Numbered from the stretch's first letter, positions 48,989-58,791 are shown. The stretch: 64,000 nt of DNA from Kordia algicida OT-1 (GCF_000154725.1 NZ_DS544873.1:2679397-2743396); one strand, 5' to 3'. Numbers and translations are program-made. The notes: generated from the letters alone by a model not told the origin.

Positions 48989-50674
48989 TTGAAAAAATCA
49001 ACAACACATATTTCAATTATACTTTTTATGCTTTTTTGTTTTTCGTTTGCGTGCAGTCAAACTTTACAAATAAGCGGAAGCACTTCTGATGAACAGGAAA
49101 TTATTGATGCGACCAATTATAAGAAATCGCACGAAAATATAAAATCTATTGTAGATGAACTGACTGCTTTACAAAAAGCTTTTTTTAACATAGGATATTT
49201 TGATGCGTCTTATTCCAAGCTTGAGAAAGTAAATGACAGTATTTACCAAAGCACATTCAGCCTTAATAGAAAATATACCTCTTTAAAGATTACATATAAT
49301 AGTGACGATTTAGACGCAAGTCTCCTCAACGCATTCAATTTAGAATATACCGATACACATTTTAAGATTACTCCCGAAAACCTTACACCTTTTCTAGAAG
49401 CTATTGTAGAAAATTTTCAGAATACCGGAAATCCGTTTGCAGAAGTACAACTTCAAAATATTAAAAAGAGAGACGACATTATTTTAGCCGATTTGAATAT
49501 TAAAATTACAGAAAAGCGTCGTTTGGATAAAATTATTATTAAAGGATACGAGAAGTTTCCGAAGTCATACACAAAACATTATTTGCGGTTGACCTCAAAA
49601 ATTTTCAATAAGGAAGAAATTACAAAACAAACCAAGCGCATTGACCAATTACCTTTTGCTCGCCAAATTAAAGATCCGGAATTGTTGTTCACAAAAGATT
49701 CTACTACCTTATATATATACATTGAAAAGGTAAAGAGTAATTTTTTTGATGGTTTTATTGGATTTAATTCTAATGAAGATACTGGAAACTTAAAATTGAA
49801 TGGTTATCTCGATTTGAAATTGACCAATAATTTGAATGCTGGCGAACAGTTTAATCTTCTTTGGAAGAATGATGGAAATAAACAAACTAAGTTTTTAGCC
49901 GATTTGAAGATTCCGTATGTTTTCAATTCTCCGCTAGGAATTAATGCTGGCTTGGACATTTTTAAGCGCGATTCACTTTTTACAATTATTAACACAAAGT
50001 TTAAGACTTTTTACCAGATTAATCAAAACAACCAAGTTCATGTTGGCATACAACAAATAGAGTCAAATAATCTTTTGGATGATAACACAAATACCGCCAT
50101 TGACGATTACAAAAGTTTTTTTACTACTGCTGGCTATACTTTTTCAAAAAGAAATTCTAATTACAGTATTTTTCCAGACAAAGTAATTGTAAGTCTAGAA
50201 GGTCAGTTAGGAACTCGAAAAAATAATGCAGAAAAAAACCAACAGACAAAATTTTCGTTTACAGGAAATTATTTATGGGAATTAAATAATCGAAATTTTA
50301 TTTATATCAACAACACATCTGAAGCTTTAATTTCCGATGCGTATTTGACCAACGAGAAGTTTCGCCTTGGAGGAATTCAATCCATTAGAGGATTTAATGA
50401 AAATAGTTTAGAAGCGACACTTTACAGTACTGTAAATACAGAATACAGGTATATTCTTTCTCGAAATTCGTACGTACACTCTATTATAGATTTTACTTAT
50501 TTGCAAGACGATTTAACACAAACCGATGTGAAATTATATGGCTTTGGCTTTGGACTTGGAATTCGGTCAAAATCAGGGCTTTTAAAAATTAATTACGCTG
50601 TTGGAAAAACCAACAACTCAGCTATTAAACTATCTGAATCTAAGGTTCATATAAGCTTATCTACTTCTTTTTAA
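48989..50674 (+). CDS. Omp85/BamA-like outer-membrane protein
   Basis: 561 residues starting with TTG at 48989 (the upstream ATG frame runs into a stop), giving MKKSTTHISIILFMLFCFSFACSQ, a signal peptide. The N-terminal half has POTRA-like alpha/beta segments (LDKIIIKGYEKFPKSYTKHYL); the C-terminal half is a beta-barrel ending HISLSTSF, with the Omp85 signature FRLGGIQSIRGFNENS (the RGF motif). Shorter than BamA (fewer POTRA), closer to TamA/ShlB-type or small D15 proteins. Role may be insertion or export of an outer-membrane protein; its partner is unknown. Confidence 0.82.
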   Translation: MKKSTTHISIILFMLFCFSFACSQTLQISGSTSDEQEIIDATNYKKSHENIKSIVDELTALQKAFFNIGYFDASYSKLEKVNDSIYQSTFSLNRKYTSLKITYNSDDLDASLLNAFNLEYTDTHFKITPENLTPFLEAIVENFQNTGNPFAEVQLQNIKKRDDIILADLNIKITEKRRLDKIIIKGYEKFPKSYTKHYLRLTSKIFNKEEITKQTKRIDQLPFARQIKDPELLFTKDSTTLYIYIEKVKSNFFDGFIGFNSNEDTGNLKLNGYLDLKLTNNLNAGEQFNLLWKNDGNKQTKFLADLKIPYVFNSPLGINAGLDIFKRDSLFTIINTKFKTFYQINQNNQVHVGIQQIESNNLLDDNTNTAIDDYKSFFTTAGYTFSKRNSNYSIFPDKVIVSLEGQLGTRKNNAEKNQQTKFSFTGNYLWELNNRNFIYINNTSEALISDAYLTNEKFRLGGIQSIRGFNENSLEATLYSTVNTEYRYILSRNSYVHSIIDFTYLQDDLTQTDVKLYGFGFGLGIRSKSGLLKINYAVGKTNNSAIKLSESKVHISLSTSF

Positions 50675-50736
50675 CAGTAATTGTAACGCTACTTTTCTTG
50701 TAACCTAGTGACTTTTTTCCTTAAAAAAATAGGAAT

Positions 50737-50787
50737 ATTAACATATTATTATGATTTTTGGGATAGCTAATTCAAATAATTAACACA
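50737..50787 (+). promoter_or_regulatory. conserved leader block of susC copy 1
   Basis: The 50 bases before the ATG (ttaacatatt..., atttttgg, gatagctaattcaaat) closely match 58739-58791 before the second susC. The block probably holds the promoter and translation-initiation region. It has no exact TAnnTTTG; the shared TA-n3-TTTTTG is a near match. Confidence 0.6.
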
Positions 50788-53700
50788 ATGAGAACAAAGT
50801 TTAATGGAATGTTAACGCTTTTGCTGGCGTTAATGGTGCAGCTTGCGCTCGCACAAGAAAAAACAGTCAAAGGTACTGTTTCCGACGAATCTGGAATACC
50901 GCTTCCCGCAGCCAGTGTAGTCGTTAAAGAAACTAACACAGGGACATCTACTGATTTTGATGGAAACTACTCTATCAAAGTAAATCAAGGACAAACTCTT
51001 GTATTTAGTTATGTTGGGTATAAGAATAAAGAAGTAACTGTTGGTGCTTCAAGCACAATTAATGCTTCTTTAGAACCTGACAACCAATTAGAGGAAGTAA
51101 TTATTACTGCACAGGGTATTAAAAAGGAAAAGAAAGCCTTAGGTTACGCTGTAACTACTGTAGAAAGTGAAGACTTAGAACAGAAAGCAGATACGGATAT
51201 CGGTAAGATATTACGTGGTAAAGCTTCTGGTGTAAGAATTACTGGTTCTGGAGGAGTTTCTGGTAGTGGTTCTAACATCATCATTAGAGGACAGTCTTCT
51301 ATTACTGGTGGAAACCAACCTTTATTTATTGTAGATGGCGTACCATTTGATGGATCTTCAGGTGGAGCAAACCAATCTGCGAGTTCAGGTGCTTTCCAGT
51401 CTGGTAACGTGAGCAGTAGATTTGCCGACATCGATCCAAATAACATCGAAAGCGTAAGTATCTTAAAAGGTTTAAGTGCAACAGCTTTATATGGTGGTGA
51501 AGGACGTAATGGTGTAATCTTAATTACAACGAAAACAGGAAAAGATGCTAACAAGAAAATGGAAGTAACTGTAAACCAGTCAATTTTCTTTAACAGTATT
51601 ATTTTACCAGACTACCAAGATACTTGGGGTAATGGTTTCCAAAATGTATACGGAGCTTTCTTCAGTAACTGGGGAGCACGTTTTGATAGTCAAGCTACGA
51701 TTGACAATGCATTCAGAACGTCACTTTTAAACAACTTTGGTGTTGAACCATCAACATTATTCCCAGGAAGAACTGATTTAGATGCTCAAAATGTAACGTA
51801 CAGACCTTACGATAGCCAGAAAGAGTTTTTCAAAACTGGAACAATCGCGAGTACTTCTGTTAATGTTGCAGGTTCTTTTTCAGACAAAGGAAGTTTCAAC
51901 GCTTCTTACGCACATGTAGACGATCAATCATTCGTTCCTAACAACAGCTTACGTAGAGATAACTTCTCTGTTGGTGGAACGTATAAAATGTCAAATAAAT
52001 TTACATTATCTGGTAAAATTAGTTTGGCAAAAACAGATATTAGAAGTCCATTTACAGATGCTTCTACAGGTAGTGACGTAACATCATCTACTGCTGGTAC
52101 TGGAGGTATTGCTTCTATATGGAATGTACTTTACTTACCACGAAGTGTTGACATCACTTTACCTAACCAACACCCAATTACAGGAGAAAGCATTTGGTAT
52201 AGAGGTGGTAATGACCGTACAAACCCAGCTTGGGCTGCAAATAACACACAAGATAAAAACAGTACCGATCGTGTATTTACAAACTTTGTAGCTTCTTATG
52301 AAGCAGCAGATTGGATGACATTAAGCTACCGTTTAGGTATTGACAGTCAAAATACAAGATCAAGACGTGTGATTAACAAAGGTTCTAATGATGGTTTACA
52401 TCCAAATGGATATTTACAAACTACTTCTGAAAGATTCACTATTTGGGATCAGTCTTTATTGATTTCTTTAGACAAAGAACTTTCTGAAGATTTTGCTGTT
52501 CAGGCAACTATTGGAGCTACAACAAAGCGTCAAGTTTTTGAACGTGACGGATCTGAAAGTAGAGACCAAATCATTTATGGATTATGGAATCACTTAAACT
52601 TTAGCAACTCTAGTACAATTATTGAAGGGACTGTTTTTGCTGATAACAATCAAACATACCAAACATTCAGTGAGCAAAACAACGTTGCCGCTTATGTTTC
52701 TGGTACATTGTCGTACAAAAACTACTTATACTTAAATACATCTTTAAGAAACGAATGGAATTCAACATTAGAGCAAGAGAATAGATCACAATTCTCTCCT
52801 GGTGTGAGTTTATCATTTATCCCAACATCTGCTTTTGAAGGATTACGTTCTACAAACGGATTAAACTTCTTAAAGCTTAGAGCTGGTTACGGTACTTCTC
52901 CAGGTTTCCCTGGTCCTTACACAACAAGAGGAGTTATTTCTTTAGTACCAAACATTTTCCAAACTGCTGGAGGAAACTCTACAACAACAACAAGTATTCC
53001 TAACTTCTTACCAAATCCAGACTTAAAGCCTGAGCTTTCTAAAGAGTTTGAAGTTGGTCTTGAAGCAAGATTCTTAGACAACAGAGTCGGATTTGACTTT
53101 ACATACTATAACAGAGATACAGAAGATCAAATTATCCAAAGACCTTTAGCTCCTGAAACAGGATACACAAGTACATTTACCAACATTGGTAATGTAATTA
53201 ATGAAGGTTTTGAAATTGCTTTTGATGTTACTCCAATTAGAACAGAAGATTTTGAACTCAAATTTTCTGGTAGCTTTACTCAAAACGAAAGCTCTGTTAA
53301 AGGATTAGATGATGGAGAGCAAATACAATATGGAGGTATCTTCTCTACTACTCAAAATGCCGCTATTAACGATCAGCCATTAGGTGTTATTGTTGGTGGA
53401 CAGATTTTAAGAGATGAAGACGGAAACAGACTTGTAGGAGAAGATGGATATTGGCTTCAAGACCCTAACAATGGTATTATTGGAGATCCAAACCCAGATT
53501 GGTTTACAACTGTAAATACTGGAATTACTTGGAAAAACTGGTCTGTAAACATGCAATGGGAATACCAACAAGGTGGAGATATTTACGCAACTACAGTTGG
53601 TGCCTTAATAGGTAGAGGACTTGTTGAAGATACTGATTTTGACAGAACACAAAGTATTGTATTGCCTGGTGTTCGCCAAGCTACAGGACAGCCAAACGAT

Positions 53701-54027
53701 ATTCAATTAACTGCTACAGAAGCATACTTTAACAATATTGGTTTCGGTATTGATGAAGCATTAATTTACGATGCTACACACTTAAGATTAAGAGAAGCTT
53801 CGATCAGCTACAGACTTCCAAAGAAATGGTTAGATAAAACTCCTTTTGGAAACATTTCATTTACTCTTTCTGGACAAAACCTGTTTGTAAAAGCATTTAA
53901 TACTCCAGACAGTGTAAACTACGATCCTGAATTAAACAGTTTAGGTGTTGGTAACTCTCAAGGATTTGACTACTTAACTTCTTGGAACTCTAGAAGATAC
54001 GGTATGAGCGTAAAAGTAACTTTCTAA
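50788..54027 (+). CDS. SusC/RagA-type TonB-dependent transporter
   Basis: 1079 residues. Signal peptide (MRTKFNGMLTLLLALMVQLALAQ), an N-terminal carboxypeptidase-regulatory-like domain (VKGTVSDESGIPLPAASVVVKE, about 24-105), a TonB plug (ADTDIGKILRGKASGVRITGSGG, PLFIVDGVPFDG, NGVILITTKTGK) and a large beta-barrel ending MSVKVTF. It imports large substrates across the outer membrane using TonB energy together with the SusD partner 11 nt downstream. The substrate is unknown. The first codons form two stem-loops, described separately. Confidence 0.96.
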   Translation: MRTKFNGMLTLLLALMVQLALAQEKTVKGTVSDESGIPLPAASVVVKETNTGTSTDFDGNYSIKVNQGQTLVFSYVGYKNKEVTVGASSTINASLEPDNQLEEVIITAQGIKKEKKALGYAVTTVESEDLEQKADTDIGKILRGKASGVRITGSGGVSGSGSNIIIRGQSSITGGNQPLFIVDGVPFDGSSGGANQSASSGAFQSGNVSSRFADIDPNNIESVSILKGLSATALYGGEGRNGVILITTKTGKDANKKMEVTVNQSIFFNSIILPDYQDTWGNGFQNVYGAFFSNWGARFDSQATIDNAFRTSLLNNFGVEPSTLFPGRTDLDAQNVTYRPYDSQKEFFKTGTIASTSVNVAGSFSDKGSFNASYAHVDDQSFVPNNSLRRDNFSVGGTYKMSNKFTLSGKISLAKTDIRSPFTDASTGSDVTSSTAGTGGIASIWNVLYLPRSVDITLPNQHPITGESIWYRGGNDRTNPAWAANNTQDKNSTDRVFTNFVASYEAADWMTLSYRLGIDSQNTRSRRVINKGSNDGLHPNGYLQTTSERFTIWDQSLLISLDKELSEDFAVQATIGATTKRQVFERDGSESRDQIIYGLWNHLNFSNSSTIIEGTVFADNNQTYQTFSEQNNVAAYVSGTLSYKNYLYLNTSLRNEWNSTLEQENRSQFSPGVSLSFIPTSAFEGLRSTNGLNFLKLRAGYGTSPGFPGPYTTRGVISLVPNIFQTAGGNSTTTTSIPNFLPNPDLKPELSKEFEVGLEARFLDNRVGFDFTYYNRDTEDQIIQRPLAPETGYTSTFTNIGNVINEGFEIAFDVTPIRTEDFELKFSGSFTQNESSVKGLDDGEQIQYGGIFSTTQNAAINDQPLGVIVGGQILRDEDGNRLVGEDGYWLQDPNNGIIGDPNPDWFTTVNTGITWKNWSVNMQWEYQQGGDIYATTVGALIGRGLVEDTDFDRTQSIVLPGVRQATGQPNDIQLTATEAYFNNIGFGIDEALIYDATHLRLREASISYRLPKKWLDKTPFGNISFTLSGQNLFVKAFNTPDSVNYDPELNSLGVGNSQGFDYLTSWNSRRYGMSVKVTF
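50812..50854 (+). other. tandem stem-loops in the susC1 signal-peptide codons
   Basis: Stem 1: ttaacgc (50812-50818)/gcgttaa (50827-50833). Stem 2: gtgcagc (50836-50842)/gct-c-gcac (50847-50854, one bulge), loop ttgc. Same codon offsets as the two stems in susC copy 2. Confidence 0.55.
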
Positions 54028-54038
54028 AAAAATTAACA

Positions 54039-55724
54039 ATGAAAATAAAAAATAATAAATTATTTTGGTTGCTAGGTCTAATACTTGTATTCTCTTGTGA
54101 AACAACAGAATTGGACTTATTAGTAGACCCTAATGTTCCGGCGCCAAGTGCATTGGATGCGGACACAAACTTGAACTTTATCCAAGTTTCGCTAGCTTCT
54201 TTCTTTGAAGATGCTACCGAATCTGGAGCAGAAGCTGTACGTTTGGAATACATGTTTGATACGTACGAAATTAACTTTAATAACACAAATGCCAGCAACT
54301 CTGGTATGTGGATCACAGGATATACAAACATCCTAAATGAAGTTGAAGCATTAATTCCTATTGCTTCTGCCGCTGGACGTTCTAGACACATTGGTGTTGC
54401 TAGAATTATCAAAGCATACACAATGATGACTATGGTAGATTACTTTGGTGATGTACCTTACTCAGAAGCATTACAAGGAAACAGCGGAATTGTTTTCCCT
54501 GCTGTAGATGCTGGTGCTGACGTATATGATGCTGCATTAGCTGAACTTGATTTAGCTTTAGCTGATTTCGCAAGTATTGACGGAAACACTCCTGGTTTTA
54601 ATGACTTGTTCTACGGAGAAGACAATAGTTCTTCAATGACTAATTGGACTAAGTTAGCAAACACATTAAAACTAAGATACTATTTAAACAGAAGATTAAT
54701 TGATCCAGCTGGTTCAACTGCTGGAATTAACGCATTAGTTGGTAGTGGTGATATCATTACTTCTAGTTCTGAAGATTTCAAATGGACTTCTGGTACATCA
54801 ATCAATCCACAAAGTAGACACCCGTACTTCGTTGAAGAATACTTAGCTGCAAATACTGGGGAATATATTCCTAACTACTTAATGTGGGCATTAGCAGAAG
54901 AAAAAGGTTCAGATGATCCTAGATTAAGATACTACGTTTACAGACAAGTAAACAGCTTCCCTACTGATGAAGCTACATTAGATAATGAAATCAGCTGTTG
55001 GAATGATCCAAGACCTGCAACATATGCACCAATTGACGCTATGCAAGCAGTTCCACTTCCATTCTGTTCTCTATTTGGTAGAGGTGACGGATATTGGGGT
55101 AGAGATCACGCAAACCGCGAAGGTATTCCGCCAGATAACAACAAAAGAACTACATTTGGTGTATACCCTGTAGGTGGTCGTTATGATGACAATGATGCTG
55201 ATACTATTGATGACAATGATGGTCTTCAAGGTGCTGGAATTTGGCCAATCATGATGGATTCATTTGTATACTTCATGAGAGCAGAAGCTGCACTTTTCTT
55301 AGGAACTACAGATAATGATGCTGCAATGTTAGAACAAGGAATCAGATCCTCTATGGCTACAGTTACAGAATTTCTACCTAACCCAGGAGACTTTACTAAC
55401 GTAGCTACCGCAGCTGATATTGACAACTATGTAAATGATGTAATGGCAGCATACATGGCAGCATCAAGCGATGCTGAAAAAATGGACATTATTGGTAAAG
55501 AATACTGGTTAGCAATGTATGGTAACGGAGTTGAAGGATACAACCTTTACAGAAGAACTGGAGCACCAGGAAACTTACAACCAACATTGTTAGGTACAGG
55601 TACTTTCCCAAGATCATTCCTGTATCCGAATGTTACAGTAGATAGAAATATAAATATCTCTCAAAAACCTGGACTTGCAGTACAAGTGTTTTGGGATAAT
55701 AATCCTGCTGGATTTATTCAATAA
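54039..55724 (+). CDS. SusD/RagB-like outer-membrane lipoprotein
   Basis: 561 residues with lipobox LVFSC (Cys20). TPR-like helical SusD fold of the SusD-like type 2 (PF12771-like) group: EYMFDTYEINFNNTNASNSGMWITGYTNILNEVE, AYTMMTMVDYFGDVPYSEALQG. It binds the substrate at the cell surface and forms a lid on SusC. 11 nt after the susC gene. Confidence 0.95.
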   Translation: MKIKNNKLFWLLGLILVFSCETTELDLLVDPNVPAPSALDADTNLNFIQVSLASFFEDATESGAEAVRLEYMFDTYEINFNNTNASNSGMWITGYTNILNEVEALIPIASAAGRSRHIGVARIIKAYTMMTMVDYFGDVPYSEALQGNSGIVFPAVDAGADVYDAALAELDLALADFASIDGNTPGFNDLFYGEDNSSSMTNWTKLANTLKLRYYLNRRLIDPAGSTAGINALVGSGDIITSSSEDFKWTSGTSINPQSRHPYFVEEYLAANTGEYIPNYLMWALAEEKGSDDPRLRYYVYRQVNSFPTDEATLDNEISCWNDPRPATYAPIDAMQAVPLPFCSLFGRGDGYWGRDHANREGIPPDNNKRTTFGVYPVGGRYDDNDADTIDDNDGLQGAGIWPIMMDSFVYFMRAEAALFLGTTDNDAAMLEQGIRSSMATVTEFLPNPGDFTNVATAADIDNYVNDVMAAYMAASSDAEKMDIIGKEYWLAMYGNGVEGYNLYRRTGAPGNLQPTLLGTGTFPRSFLYPNVTVDRNINISQKPGLAVQVFWDNNPAGFIQ

Positions 55725-55734
55725 AAAATAAATT

Positions 55735-56640
55735 ATGAAAAATAAATTTTTAAAAACAATTCTGGCTTTGAGTGTTATTTGCTTAGCACTCCATAGCTGT
55801 AAAGATGACGATACGTTACCTGTTGATTTTGATGATTTAATCAATACAGGACTTCCTTTTGCGTCTGAAATTACCACTAACGGATCTACGAATGTAAATA
55901 AGTTAGATCCGGCTAGTTCAAGCTTTTCTAAAGATTATCAATTAGTTTCTCCTGCTGGAGGAACAGACATCACAAAAGTTGAAGTATTTGTAAGCATTAC
56001 AGGACAAAACATAACTGCACCTGAAGCTTTATTAACATCAGTTGATGCTTCCAGTTTCACTGCTTCTGCTACAGGAGGATATCCTGAAGTAAATATTTCA
56101 TTTGATGGAGCATCTATAATTTCTGCTTTAGGAATTAATGCTACTGACTTAGAAGGTGGAGATACTTTTGATTACAGATTAGCACTAACAAACCCACAAG
56201 GAACTTTTTCTGATGTAAGTGCTAACTTTGATAACCAATCTGCAGATCATACTTTCTCGTCAACAGTAGTTTGTGACTCACCAACATTACCTGCTGGTAC
56301 TTGGACTATTGATATGCAAGATTCTTATGGTGACGGATGGCAACCAACTTCTGGTAACGGTGGTGGACCAGGAATTACTATAACCTTAAGTGACGGAAGC
56401 GTTATTGAATTAGGCTTATGTACTCCATACGAACCGCCAGGTTATGCATGCACAACTGGACTTGCAAGCGGTACAGAAACATTCACTATACCAGCTAACG
56501 TAAGTGGTGATTTCACTTTTAATGGTGATTTCTGGGGAGAAATGTCTTATCAAATTTACGGACCTAGCGGTAGCACAGTAGCTACAGGAAATGCTGGAGC
56601 TTCAGCTGGACCAATTGCATTAAACCTATGTAACGAATAA
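55735..56640 (+). CDS. SusE-position lipoprotein with DSYGDG module
   Basis: 301 residues with lipobox LALHSC (Cys22). Likely surface-exposed accessory to the SusCD pair, 10 nt after susD. The C-terminal part (about 180-301) begins TWTIDMQDSYGDGWQPTSGNGGG and resembles the DSYGDG module of the T9SS protease at 11480. Beta-rich; ligand unknown. Confidence 0.85.
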   Translation: MKNKFLKTILALSVICLALHSCKDDDTLPVDFDDLINTGLPFASEITTNGSTNVNKLDPASSSFSKDYQLVSPAGGTDITKVEVFVSITGQNITAPEALLTSVDASSFTASATGGYPEVNISFDGASIISALGINATDLEGGDTFDYRLALTNPQGTFSDVSANFDNQSADHTFSSTVVCDSPTLPAGTWTIDMQDSYGDGWQPTSGNGGGPGITITLSDGSVIELGLCTPYEPPGYACTTGLASGTETFTIPANVSGDFTFNGDFWGEMSYQIYGPSGSTVATGNAGASAGPIALNLCNE

Positions 56641-56675
56641 GATAAAAGATTTTAAAAAAATCGCAGAGCAATATC

Positions 56676-56706
56676 AACTGCCTTTGAATAATTTTCAAAG
56701 GCAGTT
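56676..56706 (+). terminator. terminator of the first SusCD operon
   Basis: 13-bp arms aactgcctttgaa (56676-56688) and ttcaaaggcagtt (56694-56706) followed by a long T-run. Ends the susC-susD-lipoprotein transcript before the ASST gene. Confidence 0.92.
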
Positions 56707-56777
56707 TTTTTTTTATCATATATTCTTTAATTTTCGCATCTGAAAACTAAAGCTGGTTTTCAAAAAGATTAAATGCT

Positions 56778-58421
56778 ATGAAAAATCAAAAGAAAACTAA
56801 GTCCTTTCTTTATGCTACACTATTATTTTGTATCTCGCTAAAAGCTCAAAATACAGTTGGCACACTCACCAACAATCCAGGAACTTTCAACGGATATACT
56901 TTATACGCACCTGCAGGTCACACAGAAACCTATCTCATTAACAACTGCGGAGAAATTATCAATCAATGGAGCAGTACTGTTGCACCAGGAAATGCTGTTT
57001 ATCTACTAGAAAATGGAAACTTACTTCGCGCAGGGAAAATTTCAAACCCAGATGTAAACTTTGGAGGTGTTGGTGGAAAAGTTGAATTGTTTGATTGGGA
57101 TGGAAATTTACTTTGGGAATATACCTACTCCTCTCCTACTGCCTCACAACATCACGATGTATTTCCAATGCCAAATGGAAACATTCTTATGTTAGCAGTA
57201 GACACGATGACAGAAGCAGAAGCCATTCAAGCAGGTAGAGATCCTAATGATATCATTCAAGGAAAACTATTTAATGAACAAATTTTAGAATTAGAACCTG
57301 TTGGCGCTAACGGCGCAAATATTGTTTGGGAATGGAATGTAAAAGATCATCTTATACAGGATTTTAATGCTTCAAGAGATAACTTTGGTATTGTAGAAGA
57401 TAATCCGCAATTGCTTGACATTAACTTTTTAGGAAACTCCGCAGGAAATGCCAATTGGCTCCATTTCAACTCTATTCAATATGATGAACGATTAGATCAA
57501 ATTGTTATTAGTTCTAGATTACTTAGCGAAATTTACATTATCGATCATAGTACCACAATAGCGGAAGCGGCAAGTCATTCTGGAGGTCTTAGAGGAAAAG
57601 GTGGTGATTTTTTATATCGATGGGGAAATCCGCAAGCTTACAAAAGAGGAACTGCAACAGATCAAAAATTATTTGGTCAACACTACGCACATTTTATTGC
57701 TGACGGCTTAGCGGATGAAAGAAAAATTATACTATTCAACAACGGTTTCAATCGCATTCCTAGTGTTTCGCAAATTGACATCATTGCTCCACCAGAAAAT
57801 TCAGAAGGAGTTTACAGCTACACACCAGGAACTGCTTACGGACCAATAAATACTGATTACACTTATAAAAATATAGTTGAAACCGACTTTTATTCTAGAA
57901 TACTATCAAGCGCACAAAGGCTACCAAATGGAAATACGCTTATTTGTGATGGTGATGATGGCTACTTTTTTGAGATTACTCCAAGTGAAGAAATTGTTTG
58001 GGAATATATAAATCCAGTAACACCTACAGGAATATTATCTCAGGGAGATGACTCAACCGCGTCCCCAAATTTAACTTTTAGAGTACTTCGGTATGCTGCA
58101 GATTATCCAGCATTTACAGGAAGAACGCTAACGGCTGGAGCGCCAGTAGAACAAAATCCCGATTTAATGGGTTGCACAATTCTGAATATTTCTGAATCGG
58201 AAACTCTTGATTTAAAGCTTGCACCAAATCCAGTTAAAAATACATTGACAATATCAGGAGATGCTCATATTGATTCTATTGAAATCTATTCTGTATTAGG
58301 AGAGCTCCTATCAACCACCCAAAACAAAGTAATTGACTTTAGCAATCAACGTTCTGGCATATACATTATAAAAATCTATTCAGACACTAAAATATCAACT
58401 ACTAAAATCATCAAAGAATAG
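56778..58421 (+). CDS. secreted arylsulfotransferase (ASST)-like protein with T9SS sorting domain
   Basis: 547 residues with signal peptide (ending ISLKAQ), a beta-propeller-like ASST core (FDWDGNLLWEYTY, HHDVFPMPNGNILMLAVDTMT, WLHFNSIQYDERLDQIVISSR, NTLICDGDDGYFFEIT) and a C-terminal T9SS sorting domain (LKLAPNPVKNTLTISGDA ... IIKE). ASST enzymes transfer sulfate between phenolic acceptors; propeller relatives can have other roles, so activity is unproven. It lies between two SusCD loci but in its own transcript. Confidence 0.85.
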   Translation: MKNQKKTKSFLYATLLFCISLKAQNTVGTLTNNPGTFNGYTLYAPAGHTETYLINNCGEIINQWSSTVAPGNAVYLLENGNLLRAGKISNPDVNFGGVGGKVELFDWDGNLLWEYTYSSPTASQHHDVFPMPNGNILMLAVDTMTEAEAIQAGRDPNDIIQGKLFNEQILELEPVGANGANIVWEWNVKDHLIQDFNASRDNFGIVEDNPQLLDINFLGNSAGNANWLHFNSIQYDERLDQIVISSRLLSEIYIIDHSTTIAEAASHSGGLRGKGGDFLYRWGNPQAYKRGTATDQKLFGQHYAHFIADGLADERKIILFNNGFNRIPSVSQIDIIAPPENSEGVYSYTPGTAYGPINTDYTYKNIVETDFYSRILSSAQRLPNGNTLICDGDDGYFFEITPSEEIVWEYINPVTPTGILSQGDDSTASPNLTFRVLRYAADYPAFTGRTLTAGAPVEQNPDLMGCTILNISESETLDLKLAPNPVKNTLTISGDAHIDSIEIYSVLGELLSTTQNKVIDFSNQRSGIYIIKIYSDTKISTTKIIKE

Positions 58422-58465
58422 ACAAAATTTAACAAAGGGTAGTAATCTAAATTTACAGTCAAATA

Positions 58466-58514
58466 AAAATCAACAATTAAGCAATAATCCTATGCTTTAT
58501 ATTGTTGATTTTTT
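58466..58514 (+). terminator. terminator of the ASST-like gene
   Basis: Arms aaaatcaacaat (58466-58477) and attgttgatttttt (58501-58514) with further pairing in the loop (taagca/tgctt), followed by T/A-rich DNA. Confidence 0.85.
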
Positions 58515-58738
58515 TATTTAAAAATGAAATTGTTAATAAAGCATACGCTTTAATTTCAGTATTTTATCAATCCGTTAAAATATTTAACAAAACAATCGAA
58601 TTTTGATAATTTTATGATTTACAATCGTGCATTATCCTCATTTCTATAGTTATAAGCCTGTTTATTAGCATAAAATAAACCATGTTTTTCAAAAAAACTT
58701 CACATTTCTAAGCATTTTTAAGAAAAAAAAATTGGATT
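58515..58738. other. intergenic region before the second susC
   Basis: About 220 bases of A/T-rich DNA without ORF, repeat or clear promoter consensus. With the terminator and the conserved leader block it makes up the 370-base gap 58422-58791. Confidence 0.6.
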
Positions 58739-58791
58739 ATTAACATATAATTAGGATTTTTGGCGATAGCTAATTCAAATAAATTAAAAAA
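58739..58791 (+). promoter_or_regulatory. conserved leader block of susC copy 2
   Basis: Matches 50737-50787 nearly base for base in attaacata, atttttgg and gatagctaattcaaat, ending just before ATGAGAACAAAGTTTA, which is itself shared by both genes. Confidence 0.6.
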
